From Halicephalobus mephisto (lineage: Eukaryota > Nematoda > Chromadorea > Rhabditida > Panagrolaimidae), in NCBI GenBank assembly GCA_009193035.1, contig SWDT01000019.1:434001-498000 (forward strand): 64,000 bases of DNA, read 5' to 3'. Both the position numbers and the translations under genes were made by a program. The notes beneath the pieces are model-generated. The model saw nothing but the letters and a program-made list of their open reading frames with translations, had not been told where the DNA came from and ran no database searches. Below, piece after piece: positions 1 to 12,544 of the stretch. How positions within the stretch are numbered: position 1 is the first letter of the stretch; each line of letters opens with the position of its first letter.

Positions 1-1019
1 AAAAAAGTTATAAAAATAAATTCAAAAAAAATAAAAAAAATAAATTTATATAATAAAAAATTAAATTTAAAATAAATTTACTTAATTATAAAAAATAAAA
101 TAAATTTATAAAAATTAAAATAAAATAAATTTATAAAAATTAAAGGAAAATAAATTTATAAAAATTTTAAAAAAATTAAATTTATAAAAATTTAAAAAAA
201 TAAATTTATATAATTTTAAAAAATGGAAAAATAGCCAGAGGCAATTTAGACGTAAAGTATCAAAAAAATATCCGGAATTGCTGTTCCACAAAATTTGTTT
301 ATTTTTCATTCATGTACAAAGTAATTTTTGGTTTTTAAAGGGTGTCCGGAATGAGGTCCTTCACACGCCCTCGGACTCAGTAAATACTTTACAAATAAAA
401 ACAGAAAAATTTAAAGAATTTTTTTAAACAAAAACTTGAAAAAATTAAAAATTGATTTAAAAAATTTAAACAAAAAACTTTAAAAATGTTAAAAATTTTA
501 AACTTTCAAAAATCAGAAAAAAAATAAAAATTATTTAAATGTTTGGAAAATATTTAAAAATTTTTAAAATAATTTAATAAAAAAATCAAACTATTTTTTT
601 CTGAATTTTAAAAATTATTTAATAAAAAAAATCAAAGTATTTTTTTCTTATTTTAAAAATTATTTAATTAAAAAAAATCAAATTATTTTTTTGGAAAATA
701 TTTAAAAATTTTAAAAATTATTTAATTAAAAAAATCAAATTTTTTTTGAATTTTAAAAATTATTTAATAAAAGAAATCAAACTATTTTTTTTAAATTTTT
801 TTCGAAACTCTGTTGGTGGCCATTTTTCCGGGAAAAAATCCAGGTCAAAAAGCAGCTGCTTTTTTGAAACGGATTTTTGGCGAAAAAAAGGAAAAACAAA
901 AACGAAAAGTTTTGTCTGATGTCCCAAATGTCCAATTATTCACAAATATCAAAAAAATTTTGAAAACCTGACAAACGAAAAAATTTTTTCAATTTTACAG
1001 TAATGCAAAAAAAACTTAC
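1..1019. other. AT-rich low-complexity sequence at left edge
   Basis: Mostly runs of A/T words such as TTAAAAATTATTTAAT. Two less AT-rich patches occur at about 215-380 and 790-920. Both keep open frames on both strands but lack a clear acceptor/donor pair in the phase required by the exon at 1020-1111, so I do not call exons there. Confidence 0.5.
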
Positions 1020-4000
1020 GTAAATGAATCCCGTTTTCCTCCTCGATCAAGTTTGGAGACGGATTTCGTCCGTTTCAAAGGATTCGAACGGAAAGGACGG
1101 GAAAAGAAATTCTGAAAAAAGTCATTTAAAAAAATAAAAAAGGGATTTAGAAAAATTTCAAAAAATAAAAAAGAATTTTTAAAAAATTTAAAAATTAATT
1201 TTCCCGCACTTTTGGCGTTCTGTTCTAGTTGTATTTATGATAAAGAACGCAACGCCAAAAAAGCGCAGAAATTTTATTTTAAAAAATAAAAAAGAATTTA
1301 AAGAAAAATTTTTTAAAAAATTAAAAAATTAATTTTCCCGCACTTTTGGCGTTCTGTTCTAGTTGTATTTGCAATAAAGAACACAACGCCAAAAAAGGGC
1401 AGAAATTTTATTTTCAACTTTGATCTAAAAAATTAATTTTCCCGCACTTTTGGCTTTTTATTTCTGTTGTATTTACGATAAAGAACACAACGCCAAATTG
1501 TGGTAAAATTTCAATTTTGAATTTTCTTAAAAGGAAATTAGAAAAACATGTTTTAGCACATAAAGCATTAAAAAACTAGTTTTTCCGCATATGACGTTCT
1601 GTTCTAATCCTTTTTGCAAATGAAGACAACACAAAATTATGGGAAATTTACATTTTTAATTTTTTAAAAAGGAAACTCTAAAAAAACATGTTTTAACAAA
1701 AATAATTAGAAAACTAGTTTTGGCGTTCTGTTCTAACACTTTTGAACAAGAACAGAACGCCAAAAATGCAGGAAAATCACAAATTTGAATTTTCCACAAA
1801 CTACTTTATTTAAAAACACGTTTTTATTAAAGATATTCAAAAATATAATTTTCCGCATTTTTGGCGTTGTGTTCTGATCTACTTTTTGAACAAGAACAGA
1901 ACGCCAAAAACGCGGGAAAATCACAAATTTGAATTTCCCACAAACTACTTTATTTAAAAACACGTTTTTATTAAAGATATTCAAAAATATAATTTCCCGC
2001 ATTTTTGGGGTTGTGTTCTTGTTTGAAAAATAAATGAAAACAGAACGCCAAAAACGCGGGAAAATCATAAATTTGAATTTTTATTGAAGATTTACTTTTT
2101 TATTGTTTTAAATTTCAAATTTAATAAAAAAATTAAAAATGAACTTACAGCGAGTTTTTGTTGAGTAGTCGGTTCATTGTCAATCAAATTGCCTCCGGCA
2201 ATATTGTTATTTTCCTGAACATCATTGTAATACCGTATATTAGTGATATCAGAAGGCCAGAAATGGACAGATTTATTTCTTTTTTTAATAGTAATTTTCT
2301 TTTCATAATTATTCAAATTTTCATGAAAAGATTCAAAATGACGTCGATGACACAGCCGATAACGTCGTTCCATTTTTAAAAAATATTCCAATTTCAAAAA
2401 TATTCAAATTTTAGAAATATTCAAATTTTAGAAATATTCAAATTTTAGAGATATTCAAATTTTAAAGATATTCCAATTTTAGAAATATTCCAATTTTAGA
2501 GATTCAAATTTTAGAGATTCAAATTTTAAAAATATTCCAATTTTAAAAATATTCAAATTTTAGAAATATTCCAATTTTAAAAATATTCAAATTTCAAAAA
2601 TATTCAAATTTTTAAAATCTTCAATTTTTTAAATATTTCAAGATTTTCAGAAATATTTAACTTTTTTAAGTATTTTAGAATTTCAAAAACCTTGAATTTT
2701 TTAAATTTCGAAAATACCTAAATTTCAAAAACCTTCAATTTTTTAAATTTCGAAAATGTCCAAATTTTGAAAGTAATTCGGAATTTCAAAAATATTCAAC
2801 TTTAAGAATTTCAAAAATATTCAAATTTTAGAATTTTAAAAATTTTTAAATTCTTTTTCGAAGGCGGGATTCAAAAAAGCAGTTTCCTCCGTGTTCATTT
2901 TTTTTAAAGAAAATGAGCTTGTTCGAATTAGAAAAGTTTGGTTTTCTGAAAAACACTGGACAATTTTGAGGAAACGGAAAGAGGATTGAATCCTCGGATG
3001 ACTAAGCCGCTTCGGTCACTACTCTTTCACAAATTGAGGAAATTCCATTATGGCAATGTATTTTTGGAGAATTTTTATCTTTCAAGGACTACTTTATCCC
3101 GGACAAGTAAGGTCCAGGAAATTTAGAAAATTCTGAAATTTCAAAAAAGTGTGAATTAGGAAATTCTTAAAAAATTGATTTTTAAAGAGGATTATAATAA
3201 AAAAATCGAAATTTTAAAGATTTCAATTAAAAAAAAATCATTTAAAGTATTTTTTAAAATTTTAAAATTTAGAAAATTCTGAAATTTCGAAAAAGTGTGA
3301 ATTAGGAAATTCTTAAAAAATAGATTTAAAAAAATTTCGAAATTTTAAAGATTTCAATTAAAAAAAAATCATTTAAAGTATTTTTTAAAATTTAGAAAAT
3401 TCTGAAATTTCTAAAAAAATTGATTTTTTAAAAATTATAATAAAAAAAATCGAAATTTAAAAAATTTTGATTTTCAAAAAAAATTTACAAAATTCGAAAT
3501 TTAAATAATTTTGGTTTTTTTGAAAAAGCTCATAAAAAGTTGTAATTTGAGAATTTTTGATTTTTAATCTTAAAAAAAAACAAAAATCGCATAATTAAGA
3601 AGTCCAAAAAAAAGAAAGTCAACATTTTTTTCTAAAAAATTTTAAAATGCAGAATTTTGAATATTTTTATTTTTTTAAAAATAATAAAAAATTTAATTTT
3701 CAATGTTTTTCGAAAAAACTAAAATAAAAAAATTAAATATAATAAAAAAAAGTAAAAATTAATAAAATTTTAAAAAAATTTAAAATTTAAAAAATTGAAT
3801 AAAATTTTAAAAAAGTTTTAAATTTAAAAATACTAAAATTAAAAAATTGAATAAAAGTTTTAAGAAAATTTTAAATTTAAAATTAAAAAAAATTAAATTT
3901 AAAAAATTGAATAAAATTTTTAAAAAAATTTTAAATTAAAAAAAAATTAAATTTTCAATGTTCTGTCCTTTGGAGAAGTGGAGAAGACAACTTACAAAGT

Positions 4001-7000
4001 ACTGTGGCCCTGGGGCACTGCTGATCATGACGTCATGGGCACTTCCATGATGACTGACTTTGAAGGGCTTGGCCTGCCAGTACCTCCTATCGAGGACCTC
4101 CGTCCCTTCATCCAGATGATCTTGTCCGCTTTCTGAAACAATTATTTGTTAATTTACAAATTAAAAAATCAACAAATTATTTATCTTTTAAAATTTAATT
4201 TTAAAATTTATAAATTTTAAGTTTTTAAAAGAAGTTTTAATTTTTTTAAAATTTAATTTTTAAGAGTTTTTATTTTTTTAAATTTAAATTTCTAAATAAA
4301 TTTCATATTTAAGAGTTTTAATTTTTTTTAATTTAAGTTTTTTAAATAAATTTAATTTTTAAGAATTTAATTTTTTTAAAATAAATTTAATTTTTAAGAA
4401 TTTAATTTTTTTTAAAAAGTTTTAATTTTTAAGAATCTAATTTTTTTTTAAATTTTAAATTTTTTCTAATTTAATTTTTTTTTAAAAGTTTTAATTTTAA
4501 ATAAATTTAATTTTTTTAAAAAGTTTTAATTTTAAATAAATTTAATTTTTTTAACAAGTTTTAATTTTTAAGAATTTAATTTTTTTTTAAAAAGTTTTAA
4601 TTTTTAAGAATTTAATTTCCCCATTTTTCCTACCGCATTCTTCTTCGATTGTGAGATAAACAGATTCCTCAGGAATTACATTTAAATAATTTCCAAAATA
4701 ATTGAGAGAATTTGCCAAAGATTGGCTCCGATGTTCCTGACCGAGGACCCTCATGGACTGAATCTTGAAAGAAATAAAATGCACTTAGAAAATCAATCAG
4801 ACAAAAGAGGGATTAACGATACACGTTTTTCTTCGACTTTCGCGGTCAACGAAAACTCAGGTAAGATTTCCTTTCCTTCGAGAGGATCGCCACACGTTCG
4901 CAAGGCTTTTAAGGAGAACACCCAACTCCGGATTACTTTGACAAGAAATAAAAGTGGGAGATTTTTTCTGTTCGAGAGTCGCTTAATAAGTTTAATTTTT
5001 TAGTTTTTTTTTTCTAAATTTTGTTCATCTTGAGTTTTTCATATATCAAATCATATGTAAAATTACAGAATACCTCCTAAACAATCTAAAAACAAAAGAT
5101 TACAGAAAATGATAAAACTTTGATTAAAATATTCATTTTTGAGATTTATCCTAAAATTCCGTTCATTTTGAGTTTTTCATATATCAAATCATATGTAAAA
5201 TTATAAAATACTTCCTAAAGAATCTAAAAACAAAAAATTACGGAAAATGATAAGACTTTGATTAAAATATTCATCTTTGAGATTTACCCTAACTTATCCT
5301 AAAATTCCGTTTATTTTAAGTTTTTCATATATCAAATCATGTATAAAATCATAAAATACTTCCTAAGGAATCTAAAAATATGAAAAACAACGGAAAATAA
5401 CGAAATTTTAATTGAAATATTCATCTTTGAGATTTATCTTAATTTATCCTAAAATTTCGTTCATTTTGAGTTTTTCATATATGAAAACATATTTAACAAT
5501 ATAGATCAGACATTGAAGATTCTAAAAATATTAAAAATAATGAAAATAATAAAATTTTGATGGAAATTTTAACGTTTAATTAAAAAAGTGAAAGTGATTA
5601 AGCAGGTCCCGAAGATAAATTACTCCTTAACAGCCACTCGATCAAAATAATCCGAGTTTGATCGTTCTCCATTTTTGATCCACTCCCGAAAAAATTTCAC
5701 TTCGAACAAGAGATGAAAATGAGATTCTTCAAGTTGATTAAATAATGAAGGATAAAGATTTCTGTTTTTAAAAATTTTTCGAAAAAAAATTTTAAACAAG
5801 AATAAAACAAACAAAACACTTGATCTGGATGAATATCTGGACTCGTAATTTCGGGTTAATTTCACCCACATCAATTACTGCAAAAAGTTCGAAAAAATTC
5901 AAAAAATTTTGTTTTTTTTAAATAAGTTTAAAAATAGAAAAATAAAAATAAAAAAAACTTAATTTAAAAATAGAAAAATAAAATTTAAAAAAAACTTATT
6001 TAAAAATAGAAAAATAAAAATAAAAATAAACTTAAATAAAAATAAAAAAATAAAATTTAGAAAAAATGTTATTTAAAAATATAAAAATTTAAATTAAAAA
6101 ATTTATTTAAAAATAAAAAAAATAAAATTTATTTAGGAATATAAAAATTGGATTTTTTTAAAAATTTATATAAAAATTGATTTTTTTAAATTTCTTTAAA
6201 AATATAAAAATTAATTTTTTTAAATATAAAATTTTATTTTTTTTAAATTTTATTTTTTTTATATTTTATTTTTTTTTTAAATTTTATTTTTTTTAAATTT
6301 TATTTCTTTTAAATTTTATTTTATTTAAAAAACAACTTTATTCAGGGACTCTCGAACGGAATTTTTTTATTTTTAAAATGACCGGAAGTTGGTATTTTTA
6401 CTTTAAATTTTGAATAATCTCGAAAATAAATTTTTTAGTGACAACTTTAACGGACCGAATCAAGCTATTATTCAACGTCCCGGTTGTCATCAGGTCCGAA
6501 TCCATCAAATCAAATGAATTATTGCGTAAAATGTGATTTGCGGTCGAAAAGCCCTCAGGCAACGACTGGCCAGTTCCTAACAGATACGAACTTTAACGCA
6601 CTACAATTAACAAGCTAAATTTTGAAAAATTTAACTTAAAAAAATTTAATTTCAAAAATTTAGGAAAAAAATGAAAAATAAAAATTTAAAAAATAGAAAA
6701 AGTAAAAAATTTAAAAAATAATAGAAAATTTAAAAAATAGAAAAAGTAGAAAATAAAAATTTAAAAATTTAAAAAATAGGAAATTTAAAAAAGTAAAAAA
6801 TTTAAAAAATAATAGAAAATTTAAAAAATAGAAAAATTAGAAATTTAAAAAATAAAAAGTAAAAAATTTAAAAATTTAAAAATAGAAAATAAAAATTTAA
6901 AAATAGAAAATAAAAATTTAAAAAATATGAAATTTAAAAAAGTAAAAAATTTAAAAAATAGAAAATAAAAAAGTAAAAAATTTTCGAGTCGAGTTTACTG

Positions 7001-10000
7001 GCCAAGTTTGCACTGATCTAAAAAGGAAAAAATGGTCGTGATGGAGATAACGATCGCCGTAGGAAGCCTGATGTTAAATTGGCGTGGTGGAATTGACTGG
7101 CATAGGTTCATGAGAAAAATGAGAAAATCTGACGAGGAAATTACGGCCTTCCGGATAAATGACAAAACTGATCTTTCAATCATATGTGAAAAATAATAAA
7201 ATTGCTACTTTTAGAAGTTCTTTAATTTTTTAAATATTTTTTAATTTTATCATTTTTTAAAAATTAATAAAAAAATTTTTAAAGATAAATAAAAAATTAA
7301 TTTTTTAAAAGTTTTTTTTTAATTTTTAAATTTTTTTGATTTTTTAAAATTAATAAAAAAAATTTGATTTTTCTACCGTATTCGAAATTTTTTTGATTTT
7401 TAAAAATTAATAAAAAAAAATTTTTAAAGATAAATAAAAAATTAATTTTTTTACCGTATTCGAAAATTAATTTTTTAAAAGTTTTTTTTAAATTTTTTTG
7501 ATTTTTTTAAAATTAAAAATTATATTTTTAAAGATGAATTTTAAAAAATTATTTAAAATTTTTTTGAATTTGTTGGATTTTTTAGAAATTAGATAATTTA
7601 AAATTTTTTTCATTTCTCCAAACATTTTCCAAAAAATTAACTTTTTTAAATAAAAACATAAGTTAATTTTTATTGATTTTATTGAAAATAAAAATTTTAA
7701 TATTTTTAAAATTATTTTTAAATTTTTCTAAATTTAAATTTTTTTGAAATTTTTTAATTATTTTTTTGTTTTTTATTTTTTTTGAAAATTTTCCAAAATG
7801 AAAAATGAGGAAATTGTGGTCATGAGTCAGACTGATTTAAAATATAAATTTCGAAATAAGGATTTTCAGAGGTAAGTGTGACTACCGAAAAAAATCAAAA
7901 AACACAATACCAAAGTTCATAAAAAAATCAAGAAAATCAAAATCATACAATAATAATTTAATTTAAAAATTTCAAATTTTTCTAAATTAAAAAAAATAAT
8001 TTTTTTTAAACTTTTTTTTATTTTTTAAAATTTTTCTAATTTTTTAAAAATTTTTTGATTTTTCTAAAGTTTTTTATTTTTTTTAAATTTTTCTATTTTT
8101 TTTATTTTTCTAATTTTTCTAATTTTTTTGTTTTTTATTTTTTTTTTATTTTTCTATTTTTTTTTAAATTAAAATTTTTCTAATTTTTTTGAACTTTTAG
8201 GTTAAAAAAATTTTGTTCGATTTTTCCAATTTCTTTGATCTTTTTTAAGTTCTTGTAAATTTTGACTCAAATGACTTTTTTCAAAAAAGAATTTTTTCGT
8301 GGACAATGTACTTTCGTTTTTTCGAGTGGGAGTTTAGCTTCCTTCTTGCTCAAACCGAGAATCGTCATCGGCCTTGAATAAAACAAACAGTTTCGACAAC
8401 GGAGCAACTTTTCGACCAACAAAATAAAACTGTCCACCTCGAGGTATTCGAAAAAACAAAAAACTATAAAAATCGATAATTTTATTTTCGTTCAAAAATT
8501 TAAAAAATTAAAAATGATGATTTATTTTTATTTTAAAAACTTCTAAATGTATAAAAATCGGTAATTTTTATTTTTATTAAAAAAATGAATAATTTTATTT
8601 TAAAAAAATTAAAAATATTTAAAAATGAATAATTTTATTTTTTTTAATTTAAAAAATAAATAATTTTATTTTTTTTTAATTTAAAAAATTGATGCTTTTT
8701 ATTTTTAAAAAATTTAAAAATAAATAATTTTATTTTTTAAAATATTTAAAAATTCAAAAAAATTAATTATTTTTGATTTTTATTGATTTTTCTAGAAAAT
8801 TGAATTTTCATGAAAGTAAATAATTATTCATTTTGAGAATTTTCTTCAAAAAGACCAAAATTGGAACAACTGATAAATTTTTTCAGAAAAGTCCGTTTTT
8901 CTTCGGATCGATAAAATGAGACCATAATCGATGAATCAGGAAAGTAAAAAAATTGAAAAAAACGAGAAAATCTGAAAAATTTGAAAAAAATTATAAAAAA
9001 TAATTTTTTTTTTGAATTGTAGAAAAAATCAGACATTCTTGGCAGGACCAAGAAATTCTAAAAAAAATATTTTATTTTTAACAATAATAGTTTCGAGATC
9101 AAAGATGTATCCAATATGGAATGTTTAGTATTACAGTAAATTAAAAAAGAAAAAATCTAAAAAATCAGACATTCGTGGCAGGACCAAGAAATTAAAAAAA
9201 AAATATTTTATTTTCAAAAATTCGTTACAAAACTAAAATTGTATTAATAAAGAATATTTAGTATTACAGTAAATTAAAAAAAGAAAGAATTTTAAAAATG
9301 AGACATTCGTGTCAGGACCAAGAATTTTTAAAATTTAAAAATTTTTTTAAAATTTTTTATTTTTTTTTTATTTTTTAAAATTTTTTTTTAAACTTTTTAT
9401 TTCAAAAATCCGTCTCGAGACTAAAATTGAATAAAATTATGAAAATCCAACCTGGATCGCGTTCTAGATTATCTTCTTGAAAAATATTTAAATAATCTCG
9501 TTTTTTAAATTTTGAATTTTTGCAACGTTCGGAATCAGCCAAAATTCGTTTTTTAATAAAAGGACTGAAATCTGGTCCTAGAAGACTTTCATCATCGTGT
9601 TCACATCCGGGTTTCTTGGCATCTCCTAATTTCACCAGTTTGGCCCCTCTGGCATGGACCACCAACCGGGTGTTAGATCCTTGATCGAAATCGCAGAATT
9701 TACAACAAATTAAATTTTTTAGAAAAATAAAAATTCTCACAATAAAGTCCCAAATTTGAGAAAATATAAATTTTGGCATTGATTCACATTTGGCAAAAAA
9801 TAAAAAATAAAAAATAAAAATTTTCTTTCGATTTTAAATTTTCAAAAGGAACACGGAATGAACGGAGACAGCAGGTGGAGCGAGGATCGAATTTTAGAGA
9901 AAACACATTTTTTCGTTGTAGAATCGGCGGAATCGGTGGAGTCGTAGATGCGCAAACAGCGATTGAGTGAAGAGCGTGGACAAAACAAGTTATTCCGGCG

Positions 10001-11339
10001 GGTCGAACGACGCTTTCCCCAGCGACATTTCCTCCCCCTATTTCGCAAGATTTATTTCATTTTTATATTAATGTTTTTTATAATTAAATGAACTTAATAT
10101 TTTAATTAATTAAGAAAAATTAATTTCAGAAGAATTTTGAAATTATGGAAAATGAAAAAATGAACAACATTTCCTCCCCCTATTTCGCAAGATTTATTTC
10201 ATTTTTATATTAATATTTTTTATAATTAACTCAATATTTTAATTAATTAAGAAAAATTAATTTTAGAAAAATTTTGAAATTATGGAAAATTAAAAAATGA
10301 GAAAATGAACAACATTTGCTCCCCCTATTTCGCAAGATTTATTTCATTTATTTTTATATTAATATTTTTTATAATTAAATTAACTCAATATTTTCATTAA
10401 TTAAGAAAAATTAATTTTAGAAGAATTTTGAAATTATAGAAAAGAGGAAAAATTGAGAACAATTGTTGTACATTCATTCCGACGGTTTCCACCTTTCAAG
10501 AGCACTCGAGGGATAAATTAATTGTTTATTTTCAATCAGAGGTCATTGAGAAAGTTTCTCAATAACAATTTTAAATTTGAATATAATTGTATTTTTTAAA
10601 AATTATTTGATTCAAAAATAAGTAAAAAACCAGTTATTTTTTAAATTTAATTTGACAAAATTGACCGAAAGCATTTCCGTTCAAAGTTAATTCCAAATCA
10701 ATGATTTTTGCTTTTTTTATGAAAGTCACTATCTTTCATATTTATTGGAGCTGTTAAAACCACTATCCAAAAATCAGTTCCAATGAAAAATGAATAGTGT
10801 CTAATTTAAATTCAAATTTTAACTTTCAGTCACTATCCTTCATATTTATTGGAGCTGTCAAAATTACTATCTAGAAATCAGGTCCAATGAACTTTCTGGA
10901 TAGTGTCTAATTTAGGTTCAAATTTTAACTTTCCAGTCACTATCCTTCATACTCATTGGAGCTGTCAAAATCACTATCCAAAAATCAGCTCCGATGAACT
11001 TTTTGGATAGTGTCCACTTCCCATTCAAATTTTAACTTCTTAGTCACTATCCAATTTCTTTCAAATAGTGATTCAATTTTGTCTTTCAGCACTATTCCTA
11101 ATTGCAATTGGAACTGTCTAAATTATCACTTAGAGATCAGCTCCGATGAACTTTTTGGATAGTGATTGATATCTTCCGTTCTCATGCGTTACTCGAGCCC
11201 AATCTTGTCCTCCTTTCGAAATCGATTTACCATACTCGTACAGTCTGACTAATCCATCAAAGTGTCCTTCAGATTTGTTCTCACTTTCGCCCAATTCATC
11301 GCCGCTATTTTGAATCGAATAAAAACGAAAATTATCCAT
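1020..11339 (-). CDS. gap-2: RasGAP of the SynGAP/RASAL2 family, N-terminal exons (partial)
   Basis: Six minus-strand exons join in phase: 11339-11231, 9679-9452, 6576-6446, 4763-4634, 4132-3996 and 1111-1020 (827 nt). Junction phases are 1,1,0,1,0, and the last exon leaves in phase 2, so the gene continues left of the window. The first exon starts MDNFRFYSIQNSG. The 1111-1020 exon reads NFFSRPFRSNPLKRTKSVSK and on into LDR, matching the basic SRR..IKRTKS..KLDR block of SynGAP, DAB2IP and RASAL2 that precedes their C2 and RasGAP domains. Family members stimulate GTP hydrolysis by Ras at the membrane; the catalytic domain itself is not visible here. Good GTAAGT donors end the 4132-3996 and 1111-1020 exons. 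Weaker points are the CAAG acceptor of exon 2, the exon 3 donor (6446 or 6452), and a possible upstream ATG at 9779. Introns are 0.3-2.9 kb and packed with repeats. Confidence 0.68.
1195..2078. repeat. Array of GGCGTTCTGTTC inverted-repeat units
   Basis: At least seven units occur. Most pair TTTTGGCGTTCTGTTC with a reverse complement (GAACRCAACGCCAAAA or GAACAGAACGCCAAAA) across a 15-25 nt spacer, and are separated by AT-rich filler. The same words recur at 50.0-50.5 kb. The array sits in the intron between the alternative first exon and the RTKSVSKLDR exon of the RasGAP gene. Confidence 0.8.
2149..2373 (-). CDS. gap-2: Alternative first exon of the RasGAP gene
   Basis: The exon opens with ATG at 2373, reads MERRYRLCHRRHFESFHENL and ends ...TTQQKLA at a strong GTAAGTTC donor (2148). 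It is 75 codons and leaves in phase 0, exactly what the 1111-1020 exon needs. It therefore offers a shorter N-terminus that bypasses the 11.3-4.0 kb exons. It is rich in His/Arg at the start and Asn/Glu near the end; I recognise no domain. Being the first exon of an alternative transcript is inference from the ATG and phase. The promoter would lie in the repeat at 2.4-3.0 kb. Confidence 0.6.
2385..3990. repeat. AT-rich minisatellites
   Basis: 2385-2860 is built from 17-20 nt units like AATATTCAAATTTTAGA. 3110-3450 holds two copies of a unit containing TTCTGAAATTTC-AAAAAGTGTGAATTAGG. The rest is A/T homopolymer-like. A patch at 2870-3110 has a TTTTTCAG acceptor on the minus strand followed after about 50 nt by an ATG reading MNTEETAFLNPAFEKEF, then a stop with no donor. 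It could be a minor first exon, but I leave it uncalled. Confidence 0.55.
5005..5565. repeat. Tandem repeat, about 135-nt unit, four copies
   Basis: Units carry CCGTTCATTTTGAGTTTTTC, then ATATATCAAATCATATGTAAAA, then a variable TTGAGATTTATCCTAA end. The first two copies are near-identical and the fourth is more diverged. It lies inside the RasGAP intron between 4764 and 6445. Confidence 0.7.
5600..5880 (-). other. Open island of uncertain coding status
   Basis: A minus-strand open frame of 84 residues (5874-5620) follows a TTTTTGCAG acceptor. Another frame gives MENDQTRIILIEWLL with a stop at about 5600. Neither has a matching donor for the flanking RasGAP exons (both phase 0). It could be an alternative exon or non-coding sequence. 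No similarity is recognised. Confidence 0.25.
6590..7790. other. Low-complexity intron with one open island
   Basis: Mostly AAAATTTAAAAAATAG-type words. 6985-7185 is less AT-rich and holds a 62-residue minus-strand frame without supporting splice sites in the right phase. Confidence 0.4.
7798..8377 (+). CDS. Possible small nested gene (37 aa), two exons
   Basis: Exon 1 (7798-7871) reads MKNEEIVVMSQTDLKYKFRN and ends at a consensus GTAAGT donor in phase 2. A TTTAG acceptor lets exon 2 (8338-8377) continue in phase as SFLLAQTENRHRP and stop. The gene would be on the opposite strand to, and inside an intron of, the RasGAP gene. No family is recognised. The acceptor could be fortuitous, and a minus-strand frame (MTILGLSKKEAKL) overlaps exon 2, so this remains tentative. 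Confidence 0.28.
8883..9051 (-). other. Candidate alternative terminal exon
   Basis: A TTTTTCAG acceptor at about 8976 opens a frame in phase 1 reading DFLVFFNFFTFLIHRLWSHF and stopping at 8883. It could follow the 9679-9452 exon (which leaves in phase 1) and give a truncated, membrane-ended isoform. The alternative is that these are ordinary intronic A/T-rich codons. The phase match is suggestive only. Confidence 0.25.
9010..9400. repeat. Three tandem copies of an about 125-nt unit
   Basis: Each copy contains CAGACATTCNTGGCAGGACCA (or a one-base variant GTCAGGACCA), then a T/A-rich tract and, in the last two copies, TTTAGTATTACAGTAAATTAA. Confidence 0.7.
10027..10450. repeat. Three tandem copies of an about 143-nt unit
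   Basis: Units begin at about 10027, 10168 and 10315 with TCCCCCTATTTCGCAAGATT and run through AATTAATTAAGAAAAATTAA. A related, inverted and diverged stretch lies in the long ttc-7 intron at about 36.53-36.70 kb. Confidence 0.75.
10720..11170. repeat. CACTATCC/GGATAGTG hairpin repeat, array 1
   Basis: Units of roughly 105 nt contain TCACTATCC, ATTGGAGCTGT, CACTATCCAAAAATCAG and TTTTTGGATAGTG. CACTATCCAAAAA and TTTTTGGATAGTG are inverted repeats within a unit. The array ends abutting the first RasGAP exon region. Confidence 0.8.
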
Positions 11340-11399
11340 TTCCTATTTCGGATTAATCTGATCTAATCGATCCGATCCGAATCTCGTTCAAAAACAGGA

Positions 11400-12130
11400 A
11401 AAATTTTAATCAATTATAATTTCGGAATTTTTTAGAAAATTTTTCTCCGGATCAATTTTCTGGAAAAATTCCAAATTTAAAGAAAATCAAAAATTTTTCA
11501 AATTTTTCAAAAACTGTCTCGAGACGAAATTTCAGAATTCCAGAATTCCAGAATTGAGATCTTCATTCTGAATTTTCAAAGCATTCTGGATTTAGAAAAA
11601 TTTGAGATTTTTGAAGTTTTCAGAAATCTGTCATCAGATTCTAGAGGATTCTAGAAGCTTTTACGAAATTACAGAAAAATGAGAATTTCCGAAAATTAAA
11701 AACTTTAGAAATTCGAGAAAATTGAAAATTTTGGAATATTTCCAAAAATTTTTACAGAATTTTAGATGCTTCCAGAAGATTGCAAAAATTTCCATCAGAT
11801 TCTGGGACATTCTAAAATTTCCTATAAGATTTTAAAAATTTTTAAGTCTTCTACAAAATTCCAGAAGTTTCTAAAAATCTTCTACAAAATTTTAAAAATT
11901 TTTTTAAAAATCTCTAAAAATTTTTCAAAAGATTCTAGAAGTCCCCAAAAATTTTTTACAAAATTCTAGAAGTCCCCAAAAAATTTTTACAAAATTCCAG
12001 AAATCTAAAAATAATTCACAAAAATTTCAATTTTTCAGAATCTTCTGAAATCTCAGAATCCTCTGAAAATTTTCCTAAGATTCTATAAATCTCCGAAATT
12101 TTTCCAACTTCCGAAAAATACAGTATTCCA
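11400..12130. repeat. Degenerate TTCTAGAAATTT-type minisatellite
   Basis: Imperfect short units built on CCAGAATT, TTCTAGAAG and AAAATTTTTC words. The same word family recurs at 56.1-56.5 and 61.05-61.65 kb. Confidence 0.5.
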
Positions 12131-12134
12131 ATTT

Positions 12135-12540
12135 AAAAAAAACCAAAAACAAAAGCAATAAAATTAACGATTTTCCGTGCGAAAATCGAACTGTACCTCT
12201 TACTGTAGAAAACCGGCTTCTGGGGACATGGTTAAAATCTATCAATTCCATTCTGGAAAATTATTTTTGAATTTTTTTTTTCAACACGAAATCACGAAAC
12301 TAAAAAAATTTAAATAACCGTTTTCCAGAATGACGGAAACTGAATTTAAATAAATATTTGTCAAAAATCTGACGTGGTTATGAAATTGCCTAAGGACATC
12401 GGTCCCGATTTGTTGATCAAGGAAACCCAGGAGGATTAGGGAGCTAAACTGAGTCAGATATGTCAATAGAAATAAAAATCCGACCGGAATAAGTAATAAG
12501 TCAACAAAGGTCACAGATGGTGTCAGAAAATTCCCCTCAG
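12135..12540. other. Less AT-rich patch, no resolved gene
   Basis: Minus strand: ATG at 12232 gives MSPEAGFL followed directly by a GTAAGAGG donor, a possible tiny first exon. The 12514-12281 minus frame is hydrophobic (77 aa), but the opposite strand in the same interval also reads as plausible protein (KLPKDIGPDLLIKETQED, then stop). Neither is decisive. Confidence 0.25.
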
Positions 12541-12544
12541 GACC

